From positions 62,001-126,000 of the forward strand of contig NOWV01000027.1 of the NCBI GenBank assembly GCA_003344405.1: a stretch of 64,000 nucleotides of DNA, written 5' to 3'. Both the position numbers and the translations under genes were made by a program. Origin of the DNA: Trichoplax sp. H2 (Eukaryota; Placozoa; Uniplacotomia; Trichoplacea). The notes beneath the pieces were generated by a model. That model was given only the letters and a program-made list of their open reading frames with translations. It was not told the origin of the DNA and made no database searches. Shown here piece by piece: positions 38,502 through 56,281 of the stretch (position 1 is the stretch's first letter; each line of letters starts with the position of its first letter).

Positions 38502-41500
38502 TTATAGGTAACTATCAAATATTGTCATTCGTCCATCCCAAGAGGAAAAAGCCTCAGCGAGCTCTACAAAATCCATTGGGCTCATGTTGGATGCACATTT
38601 TCGCGGAGGAATCTTTAATTTTTCGAGTACTGTGTAGGATCCAGGAGCAATTGATCTAAGATAGGCGTTACAACGTCAAATATAGATTAATTATATAATT
38701 ATCACTGGATAGCAAAAATGTATACACACAAAACAAGGCAATCATGACAATTATTATTACAGAGCACTAACTCTAGTCTATTCAACAGTGGTTGCCTTCG
38801 AGCCGCAAAAACTTGCTGTAGGATAGGATCAAGAAATTTTAAGGCTTTATCTATAAACAAACAAATGAAATAAATATGACATGATCTACAACGGTATAAA
38901 TAAATATTATGCGATAACTGTTATTGGAGTTGCACACTGACCTGATAGCTCACAATGCTTTTTTGTTTCAAGGCAAATAAGTTCCATCGAATTTCCCTAT
39001 ATAGTAAAAGGCCCATAGAATGAATGTGCGTAGACGAGGAACAAAGACGCAACAAATGACAATCAGTTATGGGTAACACGATCAATGTTACAGTATCAGA
39101 GTTGTCGCACCTTAATTGCCGTACCTCTAGGAAAAAATTCGTCGATATGGTCCTGTAATAATAGCATATTGCATTTGTCTATCAGTATCTTGGAAATAAG
39201 CTATATCCACTAAATATAGTTTAATGTCTCTTGCAACACACCTTAGATAACGTTGATATATTACATAATATATTACTAAGTACGGTAATTCTTCCATAAA
39301 TTGGAGTACCGACGTGGGCGTATAACGCCTACACGTATTGTACAGTATAGAAGAGAAGATTTAAATTTGCTTGCAGGTATTAGTAAATGTACAGCAGTAC
39401 AAATGGTATATGAATAGAAGTGTTATCTAGAAAAATATTAAGTTAAATGATTGCTAACCCTAGCAGTTTTCTCTGTATAATATGCTATGTGTTGCCATCT
39501 GCCCCAACGGTGCAGTCCACTCCTTTCAATAAGTCTTATCAAATAACTTATAGTAAACCGATGGCCCATGGTATTATTAGCAACGCCAATGACTCGGCCA
39601 ACAATATCTATAAATGATATAGCAGATTTGTCTTCAAGTGGTGCTCAACATACTATAATACACATAAAACAATTTTTCCTACAAGTCGATGAGTATACTC
39701 TATATACAGTAGTATAGTAAATTTGATATCAGTCTAAGATACTTTATTATTTGCATGGATAATTTACAAAATTATGCGTAAATAAAATACGTTACCATCA
39801 TCCCAACTTTTTGGTTTTATATGGCCTAAAATATCACCACTTTGGTAAACGGGCGGAATGTATCCTTGATAAAGTGGTATTAAATCTAATTTATTAATGT
39901 CACTATAATACGCTTTTAGTCTGCCATCAGAATCGTTTTCTAATTCCTAAACAACAATAGTGTGGTATTACATTTTTAAAGATATATATCCATCAAAGGG
40001 TTTACGTATATAATGATTATAATTTTAAATCGCTAGTATAAATCCATAGTAGTTAATTGGTAGCACATGTGACGAATTACAGTTAAGGACATTTGGAAGC
40101 AAATTCCTAAAACAGCATTCATTTTATAGTAATAAGTGTATCTATGTTATTTCTTTTTACAGGAAATAGAGTTATGTTAAGTTAAGCGTGTAAATCAATA
40201 TTAGATAGTAATGATGAAGACCTTAATCTACGGTAGCCTTGGATTATGAAGTATGTAAATCAGATAGAAAATTAACTTGACAAAATAAATGCTATAATCA
40301 TTATAACAGTCTACTTTACAGTTATAATATAAAAATTTGACTAATAAACAAAGAAGCATATAAAAAGTACTGCACAAAGATATTGCTATGCTACTGTCAA
40401 TAGTGGATATCATTCTACCCACCTAACATAATCTACCACAGTATTGAGAAACAAATTAATTTCGGAATCAAAGATAATACCTTTAACGTGGATAAAAATT
40501 TCTGGTTGGATTCTAAAGCAACCAGTTGTGTACAGCCTGCATTAAGTAGGGCTTTGGTTAAGACTCCAGGACCTGATATATTGAATAGAAGTATATTTGC
40601 ATTTTTGAATCGATTGCATCTTATTTGATATAGTTATACATTGTACCATAGTTTACACTGCACTGTAAAAGAATTCTATTTAGAGTATAAATATATCCAA
40701 TTGTATTATGGCAACATTACTTAAAAGATATTTGCAATTGTAAATTACAATTAATATGGCAATGATTATAAAACTGTATTGGTTAGAAGTTAATTCTATA
40801 ATATAGCTCTAACTTGACGCTATTGCAAATTCATTGTAACTCCATCATTTAATCAGATGCATCGTCACCAAATGAATTTCAAGCATGCATCGTGTTTCGC
40901 ATACTGTGCTTGTTTACTGAGTAGAATATTTCAGTCTAGTACTGTACAGTACTATGTTGTGGTTTAATAATTTACTTGTAGTCTAGTAGGATGTACTTCT
41001 AAACATGACTGTCCATTTACTACTCTTAACACCGTATCATTTACATTTTATTGATCGTTCTCCATTCATTCTTACCTGGATCTTTCTCGATGATGACGTA
41101 TTTATGTAGATCGCCGAAACTTTTAGCTACCTTATCTGCATAATATGGTTATAAATAAGAAGCAAAAAATGTATCAATACATTTCCTGCATCATCATTGG
41201 TATATTCATGAATCATCTTAGCCTTGGTGCAAATCACTTGCAATCTAAATTGTATCTTCAATGGCAGAATAATACTAAATGCCTGTATACTACGTACCCT
41301 ACTGCACGTCTAGTACAACTGTACTGTACAAATTGTTGCAACATTGCATAGGTCAAGTCTTCACCTAGCTGCAATTGTAACCTATCAAGCCTGATGGAAG
41401 TGGGTAGGCGTATGACATGATCAGCAGAGACTGTAGGAAGTAGCGAATAATAACGTAATGTCTTGATAATTCTACTCTGAGTTAATGGAGTTATTTTACG

Positions 41501-41753
41501 TGTATCAATTCGCCCCAAAGTGATTCAATAACTGTATCCTCAACGTCGATGGCTTTACCGAGGTATACTGTCTACAGTTTATCAAGCTGCATATCCTAAC
41601 AAATTGTTCTTCTTATTCTATCACCTTACCTGCAGTCTGTGGATTAATAAGATGCCTATGAGATGCTTTGATATTACGTTTATAATATCCAACAAATTTT
41701 TTCTCCAAATCTTGCATAGTTAACTGAGGTAAAATTCGCCTAGCTGCTGCCAT
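38502..41753 (-). CDS. TFB2M: TFB2M-like mitochondrial dimethyladenosine transferase/transcription factor
   Basis: KsgA/Dim1-fold protein. Animal TFB2M is the promoter-melting factor of mitochondrial RNA polymerase and keeps the methyltransferase fold. Exons: 41753-41630, 41135-41076, 40573-40481, 39946-39796, 39643-39459, 39328-39242, 39152-39111, 38996-38942, 38850-38772, 38655-38502, about 342 residues. Signs: HLINPQTADKVAKSFGDL, the SAM motif DPGPGVLTKALLNAG, VALESNQ, DGRLKAYYSDINKLDLIPLY, TPIYGRITVLSNILCNI and DFVELAEAFSSWDGR. The insertion pattern fits TFB2M better than TFB1M. Anomaly: exon 2 ends in phase 1 but exon 3 as written must start in phase 0; three T (plus-strand AAA, 40560-40562) where two are expected would explain it. 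The total is 1030 bases, one more than a multiple of three. A start duplicate lies at 42262-42385. Confidence 0.88.
41258..41518 (-). other. Unexplained open frame inside TFB2M intron 1
   Basis: 86 codons open on the minus strand (a run such as TRKITPLTQSRIIKTLRYYS), lying between TFB2M exons 1 and 2, which splice directly in phase without it. It starts just after an in-frame stop and has no good initiation context. A faint resemblance to GatC-type helices was considered but is too weak to name. It may be a chance frame or a remnant exon. Confidence 0.25.
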
Positions 41754-42187
41754 CTTTGCCACATTCAACTCTTTTCAATATTGCAGCCTGGAGACCCTGT
41801 ATGAGAGACATCTACAGTACAGTATTGAATGTTCAATACTGTAGTCATGGTACTGTACAGTACATACTGTACTGTACGGTACTGTATGAACACTATACAG
41901 TAGAAGGTTTCTAGTGTACACTGTACTGTACAGTACAGTAGGCTATTGTAGCTCTCTGTTCACGTGCTTGCAATTAGCAGCGCCTGCGTACAGTCATAAT
42001 GGAAAAAAATGGCTACTTACTATTGCATGCATCTTCCGTGTCTGTTTTCTAAATCGCTGCTACTAATTTAAATGGTATCGACGATCTTGTACAACTATTT
42101 TCAAGCACAGCTTTGTAACAGATAATAAGATTCAATGCAATATTAGCTCATTAAGAAAAAATGAGTCAATTCAAAATCGACCTTCTG
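41576..42187. repeat. Duplication copy A, ends at assembly gap
   Basis: 612 bp nearly identical to 42208-42889, directly repeated across the 20-N gap. It contains TFB2M exon 1 and its upstream region. It lacks about 75 bp present in copy B (after CAGTCAT) and has a few small indels and substitutions. Confidence 0.92.
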
Positions 42188-42207
42188 NNNNNNNNNNNNN
42201 NNNNNNN
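42188..42207. other. Assembly gap (20 N)
   Basis: Twenty N between two sequence blocks whose facing ends are copies of each other. The size looks like a placeholder. Confidence 0.99.
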
Positions 42208-42889
42208 AGTTTATCAAGCTGCATATCCTAACAAATTGTTCTTCTTATTCTATCACCTTACCTGCAGTCTGTGGATTAATAAGATGCCTATGAGATGCTT
42301 TGATATTACGTTTATAATATCCAACAAATTTTTTCTCCAAATCTTGAATAGTTAACTGAGGTAAAATTCGCCTAGCTGCTGCCATCTTTGCCACATTCAA
42401 TATTGCAGCCTGGAGACCCTGTATGAGAGACATCTACAGTACAGTATTGAATGTTCAATACTGTAGTCATGGTACTGTACATACTGTACAGTACGGTACG
42501 AACACTATAGAAGGTTTCTAGTGTACTGTACTGTACACTGTACTGTACAGTACAGTAGGCTATTGTAGCTCTCTGTTCACGTGCTTGCAATTAGCAGCGT
42601 CTGCTGCGCCTGCGTACAGTCATGAACACCTTGCAGAAGGCCTGGACTGATCCTTTCCTCGGACAGACGGACTTTCCTTACCTAATAAAGGCCGCCAATA
42701 ATGGAAAAAAATAGCTACTTACTATTGCATGCATCTTCCGTGTCTGTTTTCTAAATCGCTGGTACTAATTTAAATGGTATCGACGATCTTGTACAACTAT
42801 TTTCAAGCACAGCTTTGTAACAGATAATAAGATTCAATGCAATAGTAGCTCATTGAGAAAAAATGAGTCAATTCAAAATCGACCTTCTG
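42208..42889. repeat. Duplication copy B, begins at assembly gap
   Basis: 682 bp copy of 41576-42187. Its first base after the gap matches the first base of copy A, and copy A stops at the gap exactly where copy B runs on into unique sequence. It carries an extra segment (about 42623-42697, CTTGCAGAAGGCCTGGACTG onward) and small differences. Confidence 0.92.
42262..42385 (-). pseudogene. Second copy of TFB2M first coding exon
   Basis: The ATG, 124-base exon and GTAAGG donor equal those at 41753-41630, with Met replaced by Ile in the LTMQDLEKK stretch. No exon 2 can follow because the gap intervenes. It is best read as the other allele of TFB2M exon 1 rather than a real pseudogene. In this copy an upstream in-frame ATG extends the frame by 16 codons, which copy A breaks by an indel. 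Confidence 0.7.
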
Positions 42890-44718
42890 CATACTAAACT
42901 TGAGTACTGTTCTAATTTACAGTAGAATGGGGAGGGATGTTCGGCACAGTATGTTGACGCGATGAAGTTGAAAATGTCTGTCCGTCCAAGGGTGATCCTT
43001 GTACACTGTACAGTAGGTCAAGGACTAGTTATAAAAGAAGAAAGAGTCCGGATCTAGGTCTTCTTCTAGTACTTTCAGTCATGTTTCAGTATTTCACTAG
43101 TAGTGGATAGTGAACAGTGTACAGCAGTCCAGGAGTCCGTAATACAAAATGTCTGCTAGAATCAAGAGGGACCCGGAAATGGCGAAGACCAACTATTTTA
43201 CTGGTCTTCCAATAGTATCGTGTGTCTGTAGTCGCACAGTACATTGTTACGATAGCAGCAAGTGTAACAATATGAGATTTACTGTACTGTATTTAGTAGT
43301 GCATGAAATTGAAATTTTCGATCATTATAAAACAAGGAGTTTCTCTTTTAGAAATTGCTGAGTGTACAGTGTCTACCAACTTCCTTCTTAATATTCGCAG
43401 TATTTGGCCATCAAGCACGCCGTATTTTATGCCAAAAAGATGACCGTCTGCACCGCTATGAATGGTCGACTCATCAACCATTCTCTACAGTATTGTATGA
43501 TTGCGCCAACAGAAAGAATATAATTAATGAATTATTCAAAATTGTATAAAAATAATCACTAATATGAATAGATTGATTTACACTCGTATGAAAACTCTCC
43601 ATTGAGTACGGAGGCTTTTATGAAACTGACAATGGCATAAAACAATCTGTTGATCATCAGCACTAACGCCATTCTATATACTGCAGTAGTATATCGTAAT
43701 TATTTATCCACGATGGTGACTAGTGTTGAACTGTTTATTATACACAGTATACAACTTTTAGTTATTACAGTAAATGATAGAGCTAAATGTTCTATTCACA
43801 TAACGACTCTTTTATTCAGAAAGATTGTAAGGCGACTTAGTATTACTAATACCAGTGAACTACGCTCCATTCAGTAGCTTCAAAGTTCAGGACATAGCGA
43901 TTAAAAGTACTCCAAATGTCATTTTTTTTGGGGGGGGGGGGGGAAAACTTGTCGAAACTGTTGTAGAAGCGCTTGAATGAAAGTGATTTAATTGTAATCA
44001 AAGACGTGAATATATATTTAACAGACTGCCACAGTAAGCTCGGGTGGGGCAACGTTTCCTATACAACAGTTGGTGTACAGCATAGTAAGTAGTTTTGTTT
44101 TGATTAGTAATTACCGTATTATAATTTCATTGTCATCAGGCTACTCCATAATCTCATTGAGTGGTGGACTGTAATCACTTAATACATGACAAAAGCTGTC
44201 GCTAATCTAATGCTATAATTAGCACTAGAACAATCTTCCGCGACTCATAGACGACTTTCTCAATCAGATGCACTTCTGCATTTGATTTCTTGCAATAAAA
44301 GCAATCTGTTGAACTCGCTGTGATTCGCTAAGCTTGCTAGCCAGCCGGTTGACCTAGCATAAGTCTAGAGAAAAGGATGCATGCAGAATTCATTTACTGT
44401 ATCAATAAAAGTGGCACCCCCAGTGTGTGCATGGATAGCAATGGGAAAAGTCTCGCCTGGGGCGAGTAACATCGCACGGTATATGATGTTGTTCAAAGGA
44501 ATTGATGTTGACTACGCAGACAGTCGATCGAGTTATCAGCGGAGTGTGCTATCTCCAAGCATCAAGGTGTTTGACAGTATACTGCATAAGCTGTTGAATA
44601 GATGACGAAGAAATCCATGGCTGTTGCGTTTTTCCACCCCATAGTATGCATTGACGTCGTAGTCAGTATTGGATGCAGACTGCAGAAGGATACCCTGGTC
44701 GTACAACGATGGCTTACT

Positions 44719-45140
44719 GCAACAAAATGACCGTACGCTAGCCACTTTAAAGTGGAAATGTGCATTCTTACACAGTCGGTTTCAAGCTAACGTGACAGTA
44801 GAAATAGCAGCATAAAAGTGCCTTAAATAAAATCGCATCGTGCTGCACACCGAGTCAAAAAGCAGAAATAGGGGAGGGGGGTGGGAAATTACTCTATCTT
44901 TATCTGCTTTTGAGTATTTAAAAACGACAGCTTTCCGCAACAAAATGACCGTACGCTAGCCACTTGATCAGTTTCAAGTGGAAACGTCTATTGTTACTCA
45001 GTCGGTTTCAAACTAACGTGAAATAGCAGAAATAGCAGCATGAAAATGCCTTGAATGGGATCGCATGGTGTTGCACACCGAGTCCAAAAAGCAGAAATAA
45101 GGGGATTACTTCATCTTCATCTGCTTTTGAGTGTACACAC
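44719..45140. repeat. Direct tandem duplication, period about 218 bp
   Basis: Copy 1 (44719-44936) and copy 2 (44937 to about 45140) both open with GCAACAAAATGACCGTACGC and share CAGTCGGTTTCAA, GCACACCGAGTC and ATCTGCTTTTGAGT blocks in order. The copies are diverged by small substitutions and a G-rich insert in copy 1. Confidence 0.85.
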
Positions 45141-45312
45141 TACAGCAGTACTGTACGTTTTGGTAGGATCCATCAGGCTGTCGAAGTGTAGAATACCTGT
45201 AGAGTTTATTGGTTAGTGGTTTTTTTTTTTTTTCATCAAAATTTCAATCCAAGGTACAAATAGCGACATGATCATGTCGCCAATAATGCAGCATACTGAA
45301 AAGCGGCCACAA

Positions 45313-45866
45313 CGAGCAAGAGAGAGAGAGAAAGCGATTGTCCTTCTTTCATCTTCTTGTCGCCAGTGTAGACTGCACACTACTGCATAATCCACTCCAT
45401 TAGACCTTAGCCTATAAAATGATATCGTTGGCAGCCTACAAAAAAAGAAGAAATGCAAGGGGTAGAAGAAAATATTGCAAGTTGTTTCCCTGTCGACCAT
45501 AGGGTAGAAATGACGACTTGAACGGTACCGCCGTACACCGTGCTCCCATAGTGACATACTATGGGAAGACCAAGGTAAAATTATCCATCGAGCAAGAGAG
45601 AGAGAGAGAAAGCGATTGTTCTTCTTTCATCTTCTTGTTACCAGTGTAGACTGCACACTACTACATAATACACTCCATTAGACCTTAGCCTATAAAATGA
45701 TATCGTTGGCAGCCTGCAAAAAAGAAGAAATGCAAGGGTAGAAGAAAATATTGCAAGTTGTTTCCCTGTCGGCCATAGGGTAGAAATGACGACTTGAATG
45801 GTACCGCCGTACACCGTGCTCCCACAGTGACACCCTATGGGAAGACCAAGGTAAAACTATCCATCT
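45313..45866. repeat. Direct tandem duplication, period 276 bp
   Basis: Copy 1 (45313-45588) and copy 2 (45589-45866) are almost identical from CGAGCAAGAGAGAGAG to CAAGGTAAAA.TATCCATC, with only a few substitutions and a short GA-tract change. They are younger than the neighbouring 218-bp pair. No protein is encoded in both copies. Confidence 0.9.
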
Positions 45867-47764
45867 CTATCCTGGTGGGATAGGCCATACTGTAAGCAGG
45901 AGCACGCCCTACTGTATCATACAGTCTACCTTGTTGAACGTAAACTGACCCACCTGACCGGGGGGGGGGGGTTGAGAGAAAAGGGTCCACTCAAGCGTAT
46001 GGTACTAGACCACAGTATGGCTTGAAAAATACTTTCTTGGTACCGGTCCAGTACCTGTAAGTGACGTGATAGTACCAACGCTACTGCAGTCTCTTGTCCA
46101 TTACCATAGGATTGGCTATAGTATTCTGTATAGACACTTTAAAGCAATGGTGATAGTCAGCGAGGATCGTTTTCTCCACTGCAGGAAAATCCACATTTAC
46201 GACATCAATCAAGCAAGGTGAGAAATTTCAAGACTACAGCATTATCTTGCAACTACTGTACGTACCATTAACACACATAAAGTAATCTACAAGAGAGACG
46301 ACGAATAGCTCTCCCAATTTAAAAGCTTGTACAACAGTCGTCGTTAGAGCGGCATCGAGGCTGAGTGAGAGAGGTTGCGAACGGAGTGACGGACGGCAGA
46401 CGCTGGTGGTGTCAATCATAACAAAGAATCAGACGATTGTCTTGTTGCCCGTACAGCTCGTACGGTAGACTACTTTGACTCAATTGTGTCAAGGATTGGT
46501 GCCTAGTAGCGAGTGGCTTGATCGTAAGCCCAGTCAGTCTTGAGTAGGCAACGTCGAGTAGCATAAGGGAAAAATTGGAGCACAAAAAGCAAAAATTCTC
46601 GACGTGGTTCTCGTCGTCTTAATTGCCAAAAGAAGAAGAACAACAACAACAAGTTGGCCAATTTCACCATTTTCCACAAGTTTACTCTTTTTCTATCCCT
46701 TTTTTCCTTGTTATTTTTCAAGGGATTTTATTGGTTATTGCTGCAACAAGTGTAGAGGCGACTTTGCCTATGGATAGTGGATGGCACATTGGATGATTGT
46801 GGTATAGATTGAGTCCGAGATTTCACGTATGTTATTGAATTGAGTGGGCAAGAAAACAACCATTAATCCATCCATCAACATTTAGTGGAGAAGGAAAAAT
46901 TATCCAAATTTATTGGCAGTTTATCCTTTCTACTACCTTGGATTTAAACTCCTTTTACTATTGCATTACTATCATTACAACTCCATGACTGGATGGTACT
47001 AGTCGGCTCTTTTCACCACAACGACAGTGAAAATTAGCCATCATAGAACGTGTCCCCACTTGGGACGTACGGCGACACTTTCAGCCATCCAACCGACCAA
47101 CTCGTTCCAGGTATTTGAGGCCAACACCATTCCTTCTATTACCATCCAATCTCTTGCTCTTGATCCATTCTAATTGGACATTGATCATTCCCTTCTTTAT
47201 CCAGAAAAATTATCGATATTATTATTATTTCTCTACACTCGTAGTGGACGACCCTTGCAAGCCTCGACTCAACGTCAACATCCTTTCCATGTCATTGATT
47301 ATATTTATCCTTGGGTAGCGCGCTGATTTCAAGTTGAAAAAAAATCCTTTCGCTATCTCTGACGTTAGCAACAGTATTGGTATCATTGCATTCTCACAGG
47401 CTAATAGTGTAGCCATAATACAACCCCTCCAATAAAAAGATAACTTTTCATTTTCCTTATTACACTGCTACTACCGCCAGTCAACCACTTTTAGGTAAAG
47501 TAGTAAGGGATTGCAAAGAACGAGCCCCCCCCTTCCCCCCCCCCAAAAAAAAAATTGTCCATCGTAGTCATCTTGTGGATAAAAGACGTAGCAAACAATA
47601 TCGCCCAATTTCTTCTTTTTTCATATTATTAGCTCATGTAATAACTGTGTACTATTGGCTTCAATTGCCTTGTTTGTTGTACATAATCTGTGATTTCAAT
47701 CAGCTATCACTACAGTAGAACCTTGCAAGAATTGACAAGAAAGAACATTTAGAATACAAAACAG

Positions 47765-54030
<6,266 letters not shown>

Positions 54031-56281
54031 AATACTGACGTGATGTACGTGCGTATTAAGAAACTAACTCTTACGATCGATCTGTCTTGATAAATATGAA
54101 ATACAGCTATATAATTGCCATAATTCTCGTAGAAACACTTACGTAAAATAAATGTAAGTTGGATTATAAGGTAGATATTGCCAAAAATTGCGTCGGTATA
54201 TCATTATTCATTCATTTATCGATTTATCGATTGATTCATTGACTAATTAATTCAATGTTTTGTAATATTTACTCTATTATTTCTGAATTGCTATCGAACC
54301 ATTTTATATATTTGTATTCAGTGTTACTTGTAAATTATCTACCTTTCCTTTAAATGTATTATATGCATTATGCTAAACATGTCTTACCATATAAGTAATG
54401 GATATTTTAATCGTAAAAAAAATAGGTAGTGTTTAATTCTCTATGTATTACAAGCACTGCCTTGGCCAAAAAGGAATTGTAAAGTATCGTAACCAGTGTA
54501 AATGAGATGGTCAAGAAATAGTACAGTATAGACAGTAGTGATACAAGAACTTTGAGTTGAGTAATCAACCTATGGGCTTTAATAGTTAATTTTGGAGAGA
54601 TGTTAATTGCTATTATCGATGCAGATGATAAAAGCTGCATTGTTATATTAGTATAATCATTAACACAATAGATAAAATAATTGTCACAGTGCTGTAAAGA
54701 ATATATATGATTTAATAACCTAAATTTTTATTGCAAAATGTTGATTTTGAAAGATAGTAGGAAATTAATTGGATAGCTTTATTATGTATTGGAAATCATA
54801 ACAAGCTTATTAGAGTTGGCATCATTTTTGAGACTCTGCTGTTATTATAACCTGCAGTACTTAATTATAATTTTAATGTAATATCACTAGCCTTTGATGC
54901 TAAAGCTATCATAAGTTTGCTCTTGTTGCTATCCAAACGCCAAAGGTTTAGTTCGTATGTATTGCATTTGATTAGCAAGTAGCTTTTCACGTATTTGGTG
55001 TTTTAATACTTTGACATAGTATGGACACACTAAATATTGAGTCTACGATATTATAATGGCGTATTATTGGAATTTTTTTAGTTTCTAATAATGGTATGTT
55101 GTCGTAATATGATGCGTCAAGGTATATCATATTTAATAATGTGTACTAGAGTCATCACTGCGATTTTTATTATTACTGTCAATTTATATCCATTTTTATC
55201 GCACTGCTTGTACTTTGCTGTACTTGAAATTTTTACTAAACTATGGTGAAATCTTTTAAGATAATGTGCTTTCAATTGAAAAAAACTTTTATATCACTCT
55301 CCAAACGTTATTCCAATACTAAATTGTCTTCACTTGGTCACATATTATACAACTCTACGATACTAATAACCTTTAATAGATTGTTCCTATTATTATAATG
55401 TATACTATGCAGTAAATAACTAACACTTTTGATATTGTATGATACGGTAAAAATAGACTTAAAGAACTCTTACTGACACCTTATCGCTATTTATAGTTTT
55501 ATTTCAGTATCATGATATTTACATTGCTGTAATTCTGTATTTTACTTTTCAAGCACAGCACATTTTTTAATTGGTACTAAATAACGAAAGAATGTTTCCG
55601 AGATTTCAATATAAATCTAATAAGCAGTTTATTTAAATAAATGACGATGGTTATAGGCTTACATTTTACGCTGGTTGATAGTCATTTTCGCTACTAGTTC
55701 ATTGCATGAATCTGCATACTTTCGATTACTTTATGATTAGTCTATAAACATATACACGCTATTATCGTATTTCGATGCAGATATTTCTGCGACGAAAAAA
55801 TGCCCACCACTTTCTTTCCCCTGTAGGTTTAGTTAGTTAAACTCTTCTTAATAATTAGCTATCGCATACTAAGCTATAAGTAGATACAATATTTAACATT
55901 GCTGCCCTGGTCGATTTCGCCTTCGTTATAAACTACCAATTATTCTAAATTAGGAAACTTTGATCTGTTATATTGAATTGGATCGATGAGTCGGTCTTTC
56001 CGTCCAATGAGACCATCGCAACGTCGTACTATAGTCAGCACAATCAGCAATTGGCCAGTCTCCAACCGCCCTGGCATTAGCTCTGCAGAAATAAATCAAG
56101 ATCAATGCTAGCAACCAACTTACAATTCAGTCATTTGATTCTAAGAATTTGTTTCAGCAAGGATAGAATAGCTTGGATCTTATGGCAAAGTCAATTAGTT
56201 GAGCTTTAGCTTATATGGAATGAAAACATTGGAAATCGATTATTACAATCGAGTGGTTGTCGTTGAATTAAAGGAAACGCA
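54031..56281. other. Intergenic region MLK/DEX1-like
   Basis: No gene seen. An AATAAA at 54147-54152 is a good poly(A) signal for MLK, about 115 bases after its stop. A 41-codon frame at 55986-56111 (starting MSRSFRPMRPSQRR) has no family match. The right end holds the promoter of the next gene. Confidence 0.5.

Larger units (their letters stand above)
42890..47764. other. Gene-poor, duplication-rich region upstream of MLK
   Basis: No supported gene in nearly 4.9 kb. It contains two tandem duplications (44719-45140 and 45313-45866), a poly-G run near 43929-43942, poly-T at 45221-45233, poly-G at 45961-45970 and a C/A run at 47526-47555. Local frames (43149-43361, 44381-44605, 45213-45557, 46234-46419) are composition-driven and match nothing I know. 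The right end must contain the MLK promoter and 5' UTR. Confidence 0.5.

Noticed and set aside
43149-43550. Possible small two-exon gene (43149 to about 43202 joined to 43398-43549)
   Set aside because: The first donor is weak, two different joins give unrelated proteins of 63-68 residues, and neither resembles a family.
44381-44605. 75-codon plus-strand frame
   Set aside because: Lies in a duplication-rich gene-poor stretch, has no similarity to known proteins and no splice partners.
46503-46721. Minus-strand frame with a Leu/Phe run
   Set aside because: The run comes from a simple AAC/AAG-rich tract; no start context or homology.
55986-56111. 41-codon Arg/Ser-rich frame before the DEX1-like gene
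   Set aside because: Too short, no partner exon found; the DEX1-like signal-peptide exon at 56282 is independent of it.
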